Both the position numbers and the translations under genes were made by a program. Source: an uncultured Legionella sp. (GTDB lineage Bacteria; Pseudomonadota; Gammaproteobacteria; Legionellales; Legionellaceae). From it: a DNA stretch of 5,024 nt. A model generated the notes under the pieces. It ran no database searches. It saw only the letters and a list, made by a program, of their open reading frames with translations, and was not told where the DNA came from. Location: assembly GCA_903885895.1 (NCBI GenBank), contig CAISKC010000054.1, positions 1 through 5,024 on the forward strand. Reading direction: 5' to 3'. This document shows, piece by piece, positions 1-4,998 of this stretch (position 1 is the stretch's first letter; each line of letters opens with the position of its first letter).

Positions 1-36
1 GCACCGTGATCACCTATTCCTGTTTTTTAGGGAAAA

Positions 37-132
37 GTGATCACGATCAGGCGATAATAGGTGATCACGATCAAACGAGAATCACTGATCACGGTAGAAC
101 AAGAATGAGTGATCACGATAGGCAAGAATACC
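37..132. repeat. 24-bp tandem repeat array with GTGATCAC cores
   Basis: Four adjacent 24-bp units start at 37, 61, 85 and 109. Each begins with the 8-bp palindrome GTGATCAC, with one change (CTGATCAC) in the third. Units one and two share the 13-mer GTGATCACGATCA exactly; the unit tails are similar but degenerate (A/G-rich, ending around AGAAT in units two to four). A fifth GTGATCAC lies at 6-13, 31 bp before the first unit, so the array may start left of the window. Seven GATC sites fall between 8 and 114, far above random density. There are no unique spacers, so it is not a CRISPR array. Whether it is a protein-binding array, a methylation-sensitive region or a neutral minisatellite cannot be decided here. 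Confidence 0.85.
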
Positions 133-180
133 CAATAGGGAACTTTTTTATAAAAATAGCGCTTAAAAATGAGAACACAA

Positions 181-192
181 TATGCTAGCATA
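181..192. promoter_or_regulatory. 12-bp perfect palindrome, possible operator
   Basis: TATGCTAGCATA is a perfect 12-bp palindrome about 75 bp before the acyltransferase-family start. It overlaps TAAAAT at 191-196, which resembles a sigma-70 -10 box, but no acceptable -35 box lies 16-18 bp upstream. About one perfect 12-bp palindrome is expected by chance in a window of this size, so the operator reading is weak. Confidence 0.2.
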
Positions 193-205
193 AAATTGAG
201 AGACC

Positions 206-245
206 CTTTTCTGGTGGGCACGCTCCGCTTTGTCCCCCAGAAAAG
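206..245 (+). promoter_or_regulatory. Leader hairpin upstream of the acyltransferase gene
   Basis: CTTTTCTGG at 206-214 pairs perfectly with CCAGAAAAG at 237-245. GGG at 216-218 can then pair with CCC at 234-236 across a one-base bulge, leaving a loop around 221-230. The hairpin ends 9 bases before the GGAGG ribosome-binding site at 254-258. No T-run follows, so it is not a standard intrinsic terminator on the plus strand. It could be a leader structure affecting translation or mRNA stability, or a REP-type palindrome; its TGGTGGGCA arm recurs at 5001-5009 at the other end of the window. Confidence 0.5.
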
Positions 246-253
246 CCAAACAT

Positions 254-258
254 GGAGG
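254..258 (+). promoter_or_regulatory. Ribosome-binding site deciding the start at 267
   Basis: GGAGG lies 8 bases before the ATG at 267. The alternative in-frame ATG at 252 overlaps this site and has no Shine-Dalgarno sequence of its own. The placement therefore favours 267 as the real start. Confidence 0.75.
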
Positions 259-266
259 CACTCGGT

Positions 267-1385
267 ATGCTAACTCAATCCAAGCGTTTATTGTCTTTAG
301 ATGTGTTTCGTGGCATTACAATTGCCGGCATGATATTGGTAAACACCATTGTCTTATCTCCCTTTAAAATCCTAGATCATGCAGAATGGCACGGATGTAC
401 GCTTGCTGATCTGGTGTTCCCTTTTTTCTTAGTGGTTGTTGGAATATCTTTAGTGTTGTCCATGTCTAAGCAACGCAAAGACGGGGCCTCAAAAAATCAT
501 ATTTTTTATAAAATTGTGAAGCGCAGTCTGATTATTTTCGTGCTAGGTCTCTTGTTAAATATCTTTCCGCACCATATGACAAGTGACACGTTGATGACCG
601 TTCGCGTATATGGTGTGTTACAACGGATTGCACTCTGTTATTTTTTCGCTGCGTCGGCTTATCTGTTTATGAATACTATTTTACAGACGATGCTAACAGT
701 CATACTCTTAGTTGGGTATTGGTGGCTCATGATTTATTATCCGATGCCTGGTTACGGAGTAGGGGATTTTACCGCAGCCGGCAACCTCGGGGCCTATCTT
801 GATCGTTGGTTGTTCCCTGCTAGCAATCTATACGGAAAAGTATACGATCCAGAAGGTTTGTTAAGTACAGTTCCAGCTATTGCGAGCACTTTATTAGGAA
901 ATCTAACAGGCATTTGGTTGTTATCCTATAAATCCCGACAACAAAAATGTCTCGGAATGCTAGTAGGGGGGATGGTAGCGATGCTGTTGGGTTGGTACTG
1001 GGGACTATCATTCCCTATCAATAAAGCATTGTGGACCAGCTCCTACACTCTCTGGACCGGAGGTATCGCATTGATCACGTATGCGCTGTGTTACGGCTTG
1101 ATTGAAATAAAACATTGGACCCGTTGGTCAAAGCCCTTTGAGATATTTGGTTTGAATGCCATTTTGGTTTACTTTTTACATGTCTTATTTTTTAAAATTC
1201 AACTTATGATTCATCTCAAATGCGGATACTTTAAAACTTGTAATTTACGTCAAGTGATCATTCAAGATTTGTTCGGATGGGCCAGTTTACCCTATGCATC
1301 ATTATATTATGCCATCACATCCGTCTTGGTTTGGTTATTGGTTCTGACTATTTTGTATCGACGTAAAATCTTTGTTAGAATTTAA
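267..1385 (+). CDS. NagX/HGSNAT-like multi-pass membrane acyltransferase-family protein
   Basis: This is a 372-residue integral membrane protein with about ten hydrophobic segments (roughly 17-33, 50-66, 87-101, 117-135, 137-158, 201-219, 229-247, 260-279, 293-309, 344-364). It has the family hallmarks in order: SLDVFRG at 10-16, HAEWHG at 38-43 followed by a TLADLVFPFFL stretch, GVLQRIALCY near 116-125, YDPEGLLST near 193-201, FPINK..W with SYTLWTGG near 249-266, and FGLNAILVYFLH at 294-305. In human HGSNAT a histidine in the equivalent loop is acetylated during transfer of acetyl from cytosolic acetyl-CoA to glucosamine across the membrane; His38 is the likely counterpart here. Bacterial relatives such as NagX are linked to N-acetylglucosamine use, but no sugar genes are visible, so the substrate is unknown. 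The start at 267 is chosen for its GGAGG site; an ATG at 252 would add five residues. Length is normal for bacterial members. Confidence 0.92.
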   Translation: MLTQSKRLLSLDVFRGITIAGMILVNTIVLSPFKILDHAEWHGCTLADLVFPFFLVVVGISLVLSMSKQRKDGASKNHIFYKIVKRSLIIFVLGLLLNIFPHHMTSDTLMTVRVYGVLQRIALCYFFAASAYLFMNTILQTMLTVILLVGYWWLMIYYPMPGYGVGDFTAAGNLGAYLDRWLFPASNLYGKVYDPEGLLSTVPAIASTLLGNLTGIWLLSYKSRQQKCLGMLVGGMVAMLLGWYWGLSFPINKALWTSSYTLWTGGIALITYALCYGLIEIKHWTRWSKPFEIFGLNAILVYFLHVLFFKIQLMIHLKCGYFKTCNLRQVIIQDLFGWASLPYASLYYAITSVLVWLLVLTILYRRKIFVRI

Positions 1386-1415
1386 CTTGTTTTAAATGAT
1401 TTATATTATTACAAT

Positions 1416-1781
1416 ATGTCCTTTTTATTAGGGCATATTGTGCGCACACAGATTGAAAACTTACAAACCCAGATCAATAGACTGTATGCGCTTGGGTTAA
1501 ATGAGCGTTCCGATGTAGTGAATGATGCACCCCCCAAATTTTTTTCTAAAAATGGCAACTTTTACAAATTACAGAAAAAAGTGCAGGCAGAGTCGAGGTT
1601 TTGTTTAAGCAGACTATTTTATACTGCCGAGCAGAGTAAACTTAAATTAGAACAGCGCGCATTTTTACGTAAGATCGACTTTGTACTGAATCATCTTGAC
1701 TGGCTTCGTGACAGCATAAATCCATCATTACGCCAATCAATGCGTGCATATAGAACACAACCTAACACTGAACTTCGATAA
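1416..1781 (+). CDS. 5' part of the interrupted gene: helical hypothetical protein
   Basis: The 121 residues are basic and mostly helix-forming, with no signal peptide or membrane segment. QIENLQTQINRLYALG near residues 12-27 has hydrophobic residues at coiled-coil spacing, and residues 50-105 form a second predicted helical region rich in Lys, Gln and Arg. The ATG at 1416 has no ribosome-binding site. A GTG at 1440 is preceded by AGGG at 1430-1433 with a 6-base spacer, so translation may start there and give 113 residues. If the TAA at 1779 is genuine, this would be the translated product, probably a truncated one lacking the membrane part. No family was recognised. Confidence 0.5.
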   Translation: MSFLLGHIVRTQIENLQTQINRLYALGLNERSDVVNDAPPKFFSKNGNFYKLQKKVQAESRFCLSRLFYTAEQSKLKLEQRAFLRKIDFVLNHLDWLRDSINPSLRQSMRAYRTQPNTELR

Positions 1782-1886
1782 ATCATCTTTAATCCACCTG
1801 TTTATCAGGGTAGTAATCAGTTAAATGAACAAGAACTTCAGCATCTCACTCGAGCTATCTCTCATACCGCAAATATATTAGAAGCA

Positions 1887-2282
1887 GTGCAAAAGCATGT
1901 TTCAGGCCAGACCTTGTTAAGTTATGAGAAACTACGCTTAAATCAGTTATGTAGCGATTTGGTAAATGAAGCGAACGGGCTCCCCAAAAAATTACAAGAA
2001 AATGCTTACGTTCGCCCGGTTTTATGGGGGGCTTTGTTACTTCTTTGTATTGCATATTTTGCGACTGGGATCGTAAACTTGCCAGGCTTTCTTCTTATGC
2101 TAGGTTTCGGAGCTGTGTTGGCATATGTCGATATGGACAGTAGACATATGGGTTTCCCTACAATATTTAAGGGAGTTGCTTCGCATATGCCATCATTTGA
2201 TGTTCACACGCCGAATTTTGTTAACGCGTTACAACCAATTGAGCCGCCGGTTGCTGCAAATGCTAGGCTCATGGCACGGTAA
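1887..2282 (+). CDS. 3' part of the interrupted gene: two-helix membrane protein
   Basis: From the GTG at 1887 the frame gives 131 residues: a helical stretch (1-40), two hydrophobic helices at about 45-60 and 64-82 separated by a short GIVNLPG turn, and a 49-residue polar tail rich in Pro and Ala. This is a membrane hairpin with both ends probably in the cytoplasm. The GTG has only a weak upstream purine stretch, and the frame is open for 105 further bases upstream, so this is better read as the C-terminal half of the gene broken at 1779 than as an independent gene. An ATG at 1825 is out of frame and soon hits a stop. No family was recognised. Confidence 0.45.
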   Translation: MQKHVSGQTLLSYEKLRLNQLCSDLVNEANGLPKKLQENAYVRPVLWGALLLLCIAYFATGIVNLPGFLLMLGFGAVLAYVDMDSRHMGFPTIFKGVASHMPSFDVHTPNFVNALQPIEPPVAANARLMAR

Positions 2283-2299
2283 CTTTGGGTTACAGACAA

Positions 2300-2340
2300 C
2301 CTAAACTCACGAAGCATGAGTTTAGGGAACTCAACTTTTT
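2300..2340 (+). terminator. Candidate terminator after the plus-strand genes
   Basis: CCTAAACTCA at 2300-2309 pairs perfectly with TGAGTTTAGG at 2317-2326 around a 7-base loop, 18 bases after the last plus-strand stop codon. A run of five T lies at 2336-2340, nine bases beyond the stem. The position suits a terminator, but the AT-rich stem and the gap before the T-run make it imperfect. Confidence 0.5.
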
Positions 2341-2372
2341 GCCATAAGTACTAGGCTCTAACTTCCAAAGCC

Positions 2373-2403
2373 CGACGTCCCGCGGCATGTCCGCGGGACG
2401 TCG
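2373..2403. repeat. 13-bp GC-rich perfect hairpin (REP-like palindrome)
   Basis: CGACGTCCCGCGG at 2373-2385 pairs perfectly with CCGCGGGACGTCG at 2391-2403 around the loop CATGT. It sits between convergent genes. There is no T-run on the plus side and only a short CTTT on the minus side, so it resembles a dispersed REP-type palindrome more than an intrinsic terminator, although it could still block transcription or protect mRNA 3' ends. Confidence 0.75.
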
Positions 2404-2406
2404 AAT

Positions 2407-2429
2407 TCTGAATTGTCAACACACCCTAG
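2407..2429 (-). repeat. Left copy of inverted repeat, IS/MITE-end-like
   Basis: On the minus strand this reads CTAGGGT, one base, then TGTTGACAATTCAGA. It matches 4775-4797 on the plus strand with one internal mismatch, in opposite orientation. The TGTTGACAATTCAGA core is identical in both. The motif looks like an insertion-sequence or MITE end next to a CTAG target, but no transposase is in the window. Confidence 0.6.
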
Positions 2430-2536
2430 GCTCTTATTCCAGGCGTCATTTCAGGAACAAGCGTCTTATGCTCAGCAGCTGGTCTGGTGTAAAACACACC
2501 AACCGCAGCAAGAGCCGCTGCTGCAGCCAACACCAC
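2426..2536 (-). CDS. Possible 36-residue single-helix membrane ORF after yaiI
   Basis: In the same frame as the YaiI-family gene, right after its TAG stop, codons run from GTG at 2536 to TAG at 2428-2426. The peptide begins VVLAAAAALAAVGVFY, a clear hydrophobic helix, followed by a polar tail (TRPAAEHK...). It has a GTG or TTG start only, and the purine-rich GCTAGAGA before it is a weak ribosome-binding site. It may be a tiny membrane protein, a membrane anchor formerly joined to YaiI, a gene remnant, or chance. Its stop codon lies exactly at the CTAG edge of the repeat segment, which suggests the original 3' end could have been altered by an insertion. Confidence 0.25.
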   Translation of the reverse strand: MVLAAAAALAAVGVFYTRPAAEHKTLVPEMTPGIRA

Positions 2537-2539
2537 TCT

Positions 2540-2989
2540 CTAGCGGTTACATTGTGTAATAATTTTGTCTAAATGATTAGAAAAGGTTTGCACTTCTTTC
2601 GCGCTCAATTGACTCAGTCCGCCGCGAATCAATCCCGAGCCACGGAGTACTTCGTTCAAATTCCGCATAGTAACGACTTGTTTGATATTGTTGGCTGAAT
2701 ACAGTGTGCCTCTGGGATTGAGCGCAATGGCTTCTTTGTCAATGACCAGATCCGCTAAAATCGTATCAGCTGTGATGACCAGGTCATTTTTTTCAAGATG
2801 CGCTACGATGTATTTGTCAGCGGCATCAAATCCTGCTTCTACTAAAATTCTCTTGATAAAAAGAGAGGGCGGTGTGTTCGACGTGTGATTGGCCACGATA
2901 CACAAGGGTACGCTGCGTTTCATCGCGGCCCGAAATAAAATTTGCTTAATGGCTTTTGGGCAAGCATCTCCGTCAATCCAAATTTTCAT
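2540..2989 (-). CDS. yaiI: YaiI/YqxD-family protein (UPF0178, DUF188, PIN-like)
   Basis: The 149-residue product matches the YaiI/YqxD family along its whole length, close to the roughly 150 residues of E. coli YaiI. Family motifs are visible in order: IDGDACP at 5-11, ILFRAA at 17-22, VANHTSNTPPS at 32-42, AGFDAADKYIV at 52-62, DLVITADTILADLVID at 69-84, ALNPRG at 89-94, and GLSQLSAKEVQTFSNHLD towards the end. The acidic residues Asp6, Asp8, Asp75 and Asp80 form the kind of cluster used by PIN-like nuclease folds, to which this family has been related. Its substrate is not established, so nuclease activity is an inference. It is cytosolic, with no signal peptide. Its ATG overlaps the TGA of the preceding 545-residue gene as ATGA, which points to translational coupling in one operon. 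Confidence 0.93.
   Translation of the reverse strand: MKIWIDGDACPKAIKQILFRAAMKRSVPLCIVANHTSNTPPSLFIKRILVEAGFDAADKYIVAHLEKNDLVITADTILADLVIDKEAIALNPRGTLYSANNIKQVVTMRNLNEVLRGSGLIRGGLSQLSAKEVQTFSNHLDKIITQCNR
2986..2989 (-). other. ATGA stop/start overlap within the minus-strand operon
   Basis: Read on the minus strand, bases 2989-2986 are ATGA: ATG opens the YaiI-family gene and TGA closes the 545-residue gene. Such four-base overlaps usually mean re-initiation by the same ribosomes and roughly matched expression. No strong separate ribosome-binding site is visible ahead of this ATG. Confidence 0.9.
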
Positions 2990-4623
2990 GGCTTCATTTT
3001 CGCCTTCGTCTTATTTTTTGGCGCATTTTCCGTAGCATTCACAGCAGGCAAAGGTTTATATATGCTCATTTTTCTTAGGTTTTGGGCACTGAGCTCCGTA
3101 AATACTTGAGTACGCATATTTTCAGAAAGTGGACCAACCATAACACCTAATGGCATTCTTTGATGCCCAGATTCAGTAAAATAATTTAGCATGCGCTGGT
3201 ATTTCTTTGTTAAATTTTTTACTGAGCTCCACAGTAATGCAAAATGCCTGTAAAATAATTGTGCATCCGTGTCGCCATGCACATTATTCTCGATAAGAAA
3301 GCTGATATTTGTTGCTGCGATACTTTTGAGCGCACTCTCACGAAATCGCGGATCAAGATGCGATATCAGCAACCAATGTAACTGATCGTTAAAGGTTGCT
3401 CGCCAAGCGGTTAAGAGGCGCATATCAATTTGATCAAGTGTTTTTGCCAAATATTGTATAGCCTCAGCAAGTTCTGGCGCGACACCTTGAAGCTGCGGTA
3501 ATTGCTCTGCTGCAAAAATGATAAGCGTATCGGGTGCAATATAAGTCAGCGCATTAATCGTATCAGCTTTCTTCTCAACAACCCCATGTGCAATCAGATC
3601 CATCAAGGCCAAGCCACCAAGGTAGAGCAAACAAAGATAGTCAATCTCATCTTTGCTGCTTAGTTTTTTGTGGACACGCACTTCTATAGGAAGTTGCTCT
3701 TGCGGGGGGTAGTGACAATGTGGCACATTGCATTGGACATTGGTGTTAAAAAAATTGCCGGTCGATGTGATTACATAGACAGAACCTTGCATTTCACGAT
3801 AAACAGCTGTGTTATTGTAAGCTGTATTTGCATACAGAACGATGGGTAAATGAATGCCTGCGCTTTCTAACTTCCATCTTAAGCCCGCAAATAGCATCTG
3901 GCAGTGCCCACAACAAGAGCTGCTAGTGATGATTTCTAATCTTGGAGTTTGAATAAGTTGATCATAGGGAAAATCATCATTTAATGAAGGTAGATCGGCG
4001 AAACTTGGTTCCAAAAGAAGATGGCTCAATAATTCATCAGAGTGCTCAACGCACCAAATAAGTTCGGCATGGGGATGTTCCGTAGGTAAATCGGTAATAG
4101 AGTGTCCAAAATGAGCGAGACTATCGCTTATCCAGCTAGTTAGACCGATTTTAGTTTTAATATTTTGTTTTAAATTACGAGGTTGGTCTTTGGAGCCGGC
4201 GAAGCCTGTTGTGCGTTGCTGATGGCTAAATTCAAATCCAGTTTGCTCATCTCGTGTGACCAGTCTTACTTTAAGCTGAACCCCCGAAACTTTAGACGCA
4301 AAGGGATATCCTCCCAGAATATTCAATTTTCTTGGACTAAAACTCATATCGTTGCGAATAAAAAAGATTAATTTTTGATAAATTTCATCGATATGCGTTA
4401 CGGTACTGTAATGCAGAATGTAATGGGTTGGATCATCTTGCCATGCGTCAAATTTTTCAGTGCAAATGGTAAAAACACGTAATGAAATCAGATTTTTTTC
4501 ATGTAGTTTCAGGATGGTTTCTTGTAAGGATTCAATCCAACCCGGCAACCAAATTGCAATCTCTTCAGCACTGATAGTGGTGTTAATGTGCCGGAGCTTT
4601 AAATATTGAGAAAAAGATAACAT
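2986..4623 (-). CDS. 545-residue unknown protein with deaminase-like HAE...CxxC motifs
   Basis: I do not recognise the family. The N-terminal 160 residues are mixed alpha/beta with no signal peptide. At 181-200, TEHPHAELIWCVEHSDELL places His185-Ala-Glu187 at the start of a helix. At 228-254 a strand (RLEIIT) leads into SSSCCGHCQ and a helix, with Cys238 and Cys241 as CxxC, followed by strands IVLYAN (261-266) and SVYVIT (281-286). H-x-E plus CxxC in this order and setting matches the zinc site of the deaminase fold; Glu187 would be the proton shuttle. The exact CGHC also equals the protein disulfide isomerase motif, so a thioredoxin-like domain is the main rival. A second Cys/His group (CNVPHCH, 298-304) may bind metal. 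Residues 320-480 are largely helical and the tail is Lys-rich and probably disordered. The ATG at 4623 has no strong ribosome-binding site. It heads a two-gene operon with the yaiI-like gene. Confidence 0.85.
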   Translation of the reverse strand: MLSFSQYLKLRHINTTISAEEIAIWLPGWIESLQETILKLHEKNLISLRVFTICTEKFDAWQDDPTHYILHYSTVTHIDEIYQKLIFFIRNDMSFSPRKLNILGGYPFASKVSGVQLKVRLVTRDEQTGFEFSHQQRTTGFAGSKDQPRNLKQNIKTKIGLTSWISDSLAHFGHSITDLPTEHPHAELIWCVEHSDELLSHLLLEPSFADLPSLNDDFPYDQLIQTPRLEIITSSSCCGHCQMLFAGLRWKLESAGIHLPIVLYANTAYNNTAVYREMQGSVYVITSTGNFFNTNVQCNVPHCHYPPQEQLPIEVRVHKKLSSKDEIDYLCLLYLGGLALMDLIAHGVVEKKADTINALTYIAPDTLIIFAAEQLPQLQGVAPELAEAIQYLAKTLDQIDMRLLTAWRATFNDQLHWLLISHLDPRFRESALKSIAATNISFLIENNVHGDTDAQLFYRHFALLWSSVKNLTKKYQRMLNYFTESGHQRMPLGVMVGPLSENMRTQVFTELSAQNLRKMSIYKPLPAVNATENAPKNKTKAKMKP

Positions 4624-4727
4624 AGAGGTTTACTACATGCCTGGGTATGACTGTGGCAGGATTTTAGCTTATTTTTTCAAATTAAAGAAATTAGGTCTTA
4701 CGCAAAACTCCGAGATCGAGGCGGATT

Positions 4728-4777
4728 TAGTATTTAATGAGAGTGTTTAGATGAGAAAATGACTGAATTAAATACTA
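4728..4777. repeat. 11-bp perfect inverted repeat with 28-bp spacer
   Basis: TAGTATTTAAT at 4728-4738 and ATTAAATACTA at 4767-4777 are perfect reverse complements separated by 28 bases. The right arm ends inside the CTAG that borders the IS-end-like repeat. The structure could be an operator for a dimeric regulator of the minus-strand operon, or part of a mobile element end. Confidence 0.6.
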
Positions 4778-4797
4778 GGGTCTGTTGACAATTCAGA
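4775..4797 (+). repeat. Right copy of inverted repeat, IS/MITE-end-like
   Basis: CTAGGGTCTGTTGACAATTC followed by AGA matches the minus strand of 2407-2429 with one mismatch. The two copies face away from each other across the minus-strand operon. If this is the end of a mobile element, the element extends rightwards, and the window ends before its other terminus. Confidence 0.6.
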
Positions 4798-4873
4798 TGC
4801 CTACGTCTCGTGGCCATATCATTACCCACATCACCCACATCTTTTGTACAGCACTTAACCGTCCCCTCGCCCC

Positions 4874-4897
4874 TGAGGGATCCCCTCATAATTTTTT
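4874..4897 (+). terminator. Short stem followed by T6, possible terminator
   Basis: TGAGGG at 4874-4879 pairs with CCCTCA at 4883-4888 around ATC, and six T follow at 4892-4897. This is the layout of an intrinsic terminator on the plus strand, but the stem is only 6 bp and no plus-strand gene precedes it, so its role is doubtful. Confidence 0.3.
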
Positions 4898-4921
4898 GAT
4901 AGAAAATCGATGTATATGTTG

Positions 4922-4998
4922 GGTGGACTATGCGCAGAGTGTCCACCAGCTCGAAGAAATATTTTAATACTCTGCTTCATTGGTGATTATTTCTTCGA
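4922..4998. repeat. Two adjacent inverted repeats near the window end
   Basis: GGTGGAC (4922-4928) pairs with GTCCACC (4941-4947) across a 12-base loop. Four bases later TCGAAGAAATA (4951-4961) pairs perfectly with TATTTCTTCGA (4988-4998) across 26 bases. Two consecutive hairpins of this kind suggest a structured RNA or a repeat element rather than a gene. No T-run suited to a terminator follows. Confidence 0.5.

Larger units (their letters stand above)
1416..2282 (+). pseudogene. Unrecognised gene interrupted by an in-frame TAA
   Basis: One reading frame runs from the ATG at 1416 to the TAA at 2280-2282 and is broken only by a TAA at 1779-1781. Downstream of that stop, 166 codons stay open in the same frame, and the first 35 (1782-1886) read as plausible protein, including LNEQELQHLTRAISHTAN, although the next usable start is only a GTG at 1887. 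Joined, the product would be about 288 residues: a basic helical N-terminal half with short coiled-coil-like heptads, a helical middle, then two membrane helices and a short hydrophilic tail. I do not recognise the family. The gene follows the acyltransferase gene by 30 bp on the same strand, so co-transcription is possible. A sense codon such as CAA, GAA or AAA changed to TAA would explain the break; a sequencing error or two separate genes are the alternatives. Confidence 0.6.
2351..2435. repeat. Hairpin-bearing segment between 9-bp direct repeats
   Basis: CTAGGCTCT occurs at 2351-2359 and again at 2427-2435 with at most a one-base frame ambiguity, and the following bases are also similar (AACTTCCA against TATTCCA). 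Between them lies a segment of about 67 bp with a very stable GC-rich hairpin and an insertion-sequence-like end (TGTTGACAATTC on the minus strand). The direct repeats could be a target-site duplication left by a small mobile element, but no terminal inverted repeats are visible within the segment. Confidence 0.4.

Noticed and set aside
37..132. CRISPR array
   Set aside because: The units are directly adjacent and degenerate, with no unique spacers and no cas genes.
6..188. 60-codon plus-strand frame from a GTG over the 24-bp repeats
   Set aside because: The frame is open mainly because the repeat period is a multiple of three. It has no ribosome-binding site in view and only a GTG start, so it is kept as a repeat observation and not called a gene.
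169..273. 34-codon ORF overlapping the acyltransferase start, a possible leader peptide
   Set aside because: It has no ribosome-binding site, runs through the leader hairpin, and its sequence looks like translated palindrome.
1855..2055. 66-codon minus-strand frame
   Set aside because: It is antisense to a protein-like plus-strand frame and has no recognisable features.
2387..2572. 61-codon plus-strand frame
   Set aside because: It starts in the loop of the GC-rich hairpin and runs antisense into the end of yaiI. Its composition (Ser, Arg, Cys-rich) looks non-coding.
3889..3915. Firm assignment of the 545-residue protein as a thioredoxin or disulfide isomerase from CGHC
   Set aside because: The motif is in mid-protein, lacks the usual Trp before CGHC, shows no clear cis-Pro strand at the expected distance, and there is no signal peptide. 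It is kept only as an alternative to the deaminase reading.
4785..4790. TTGACA as a -35 promoter box
   Set aside because: No -10-like hexamer lies 16-18 bases downstream (TCGTGG at 17), and the hexamer is part of the repeated IS-like end.
4734..4967. Overlapping frames on both strands (60 and 70 codons)
   Set aside because: They cross the inverted repeats and the IS-like end, lack ribosome-binding sites and match no family I recognise.
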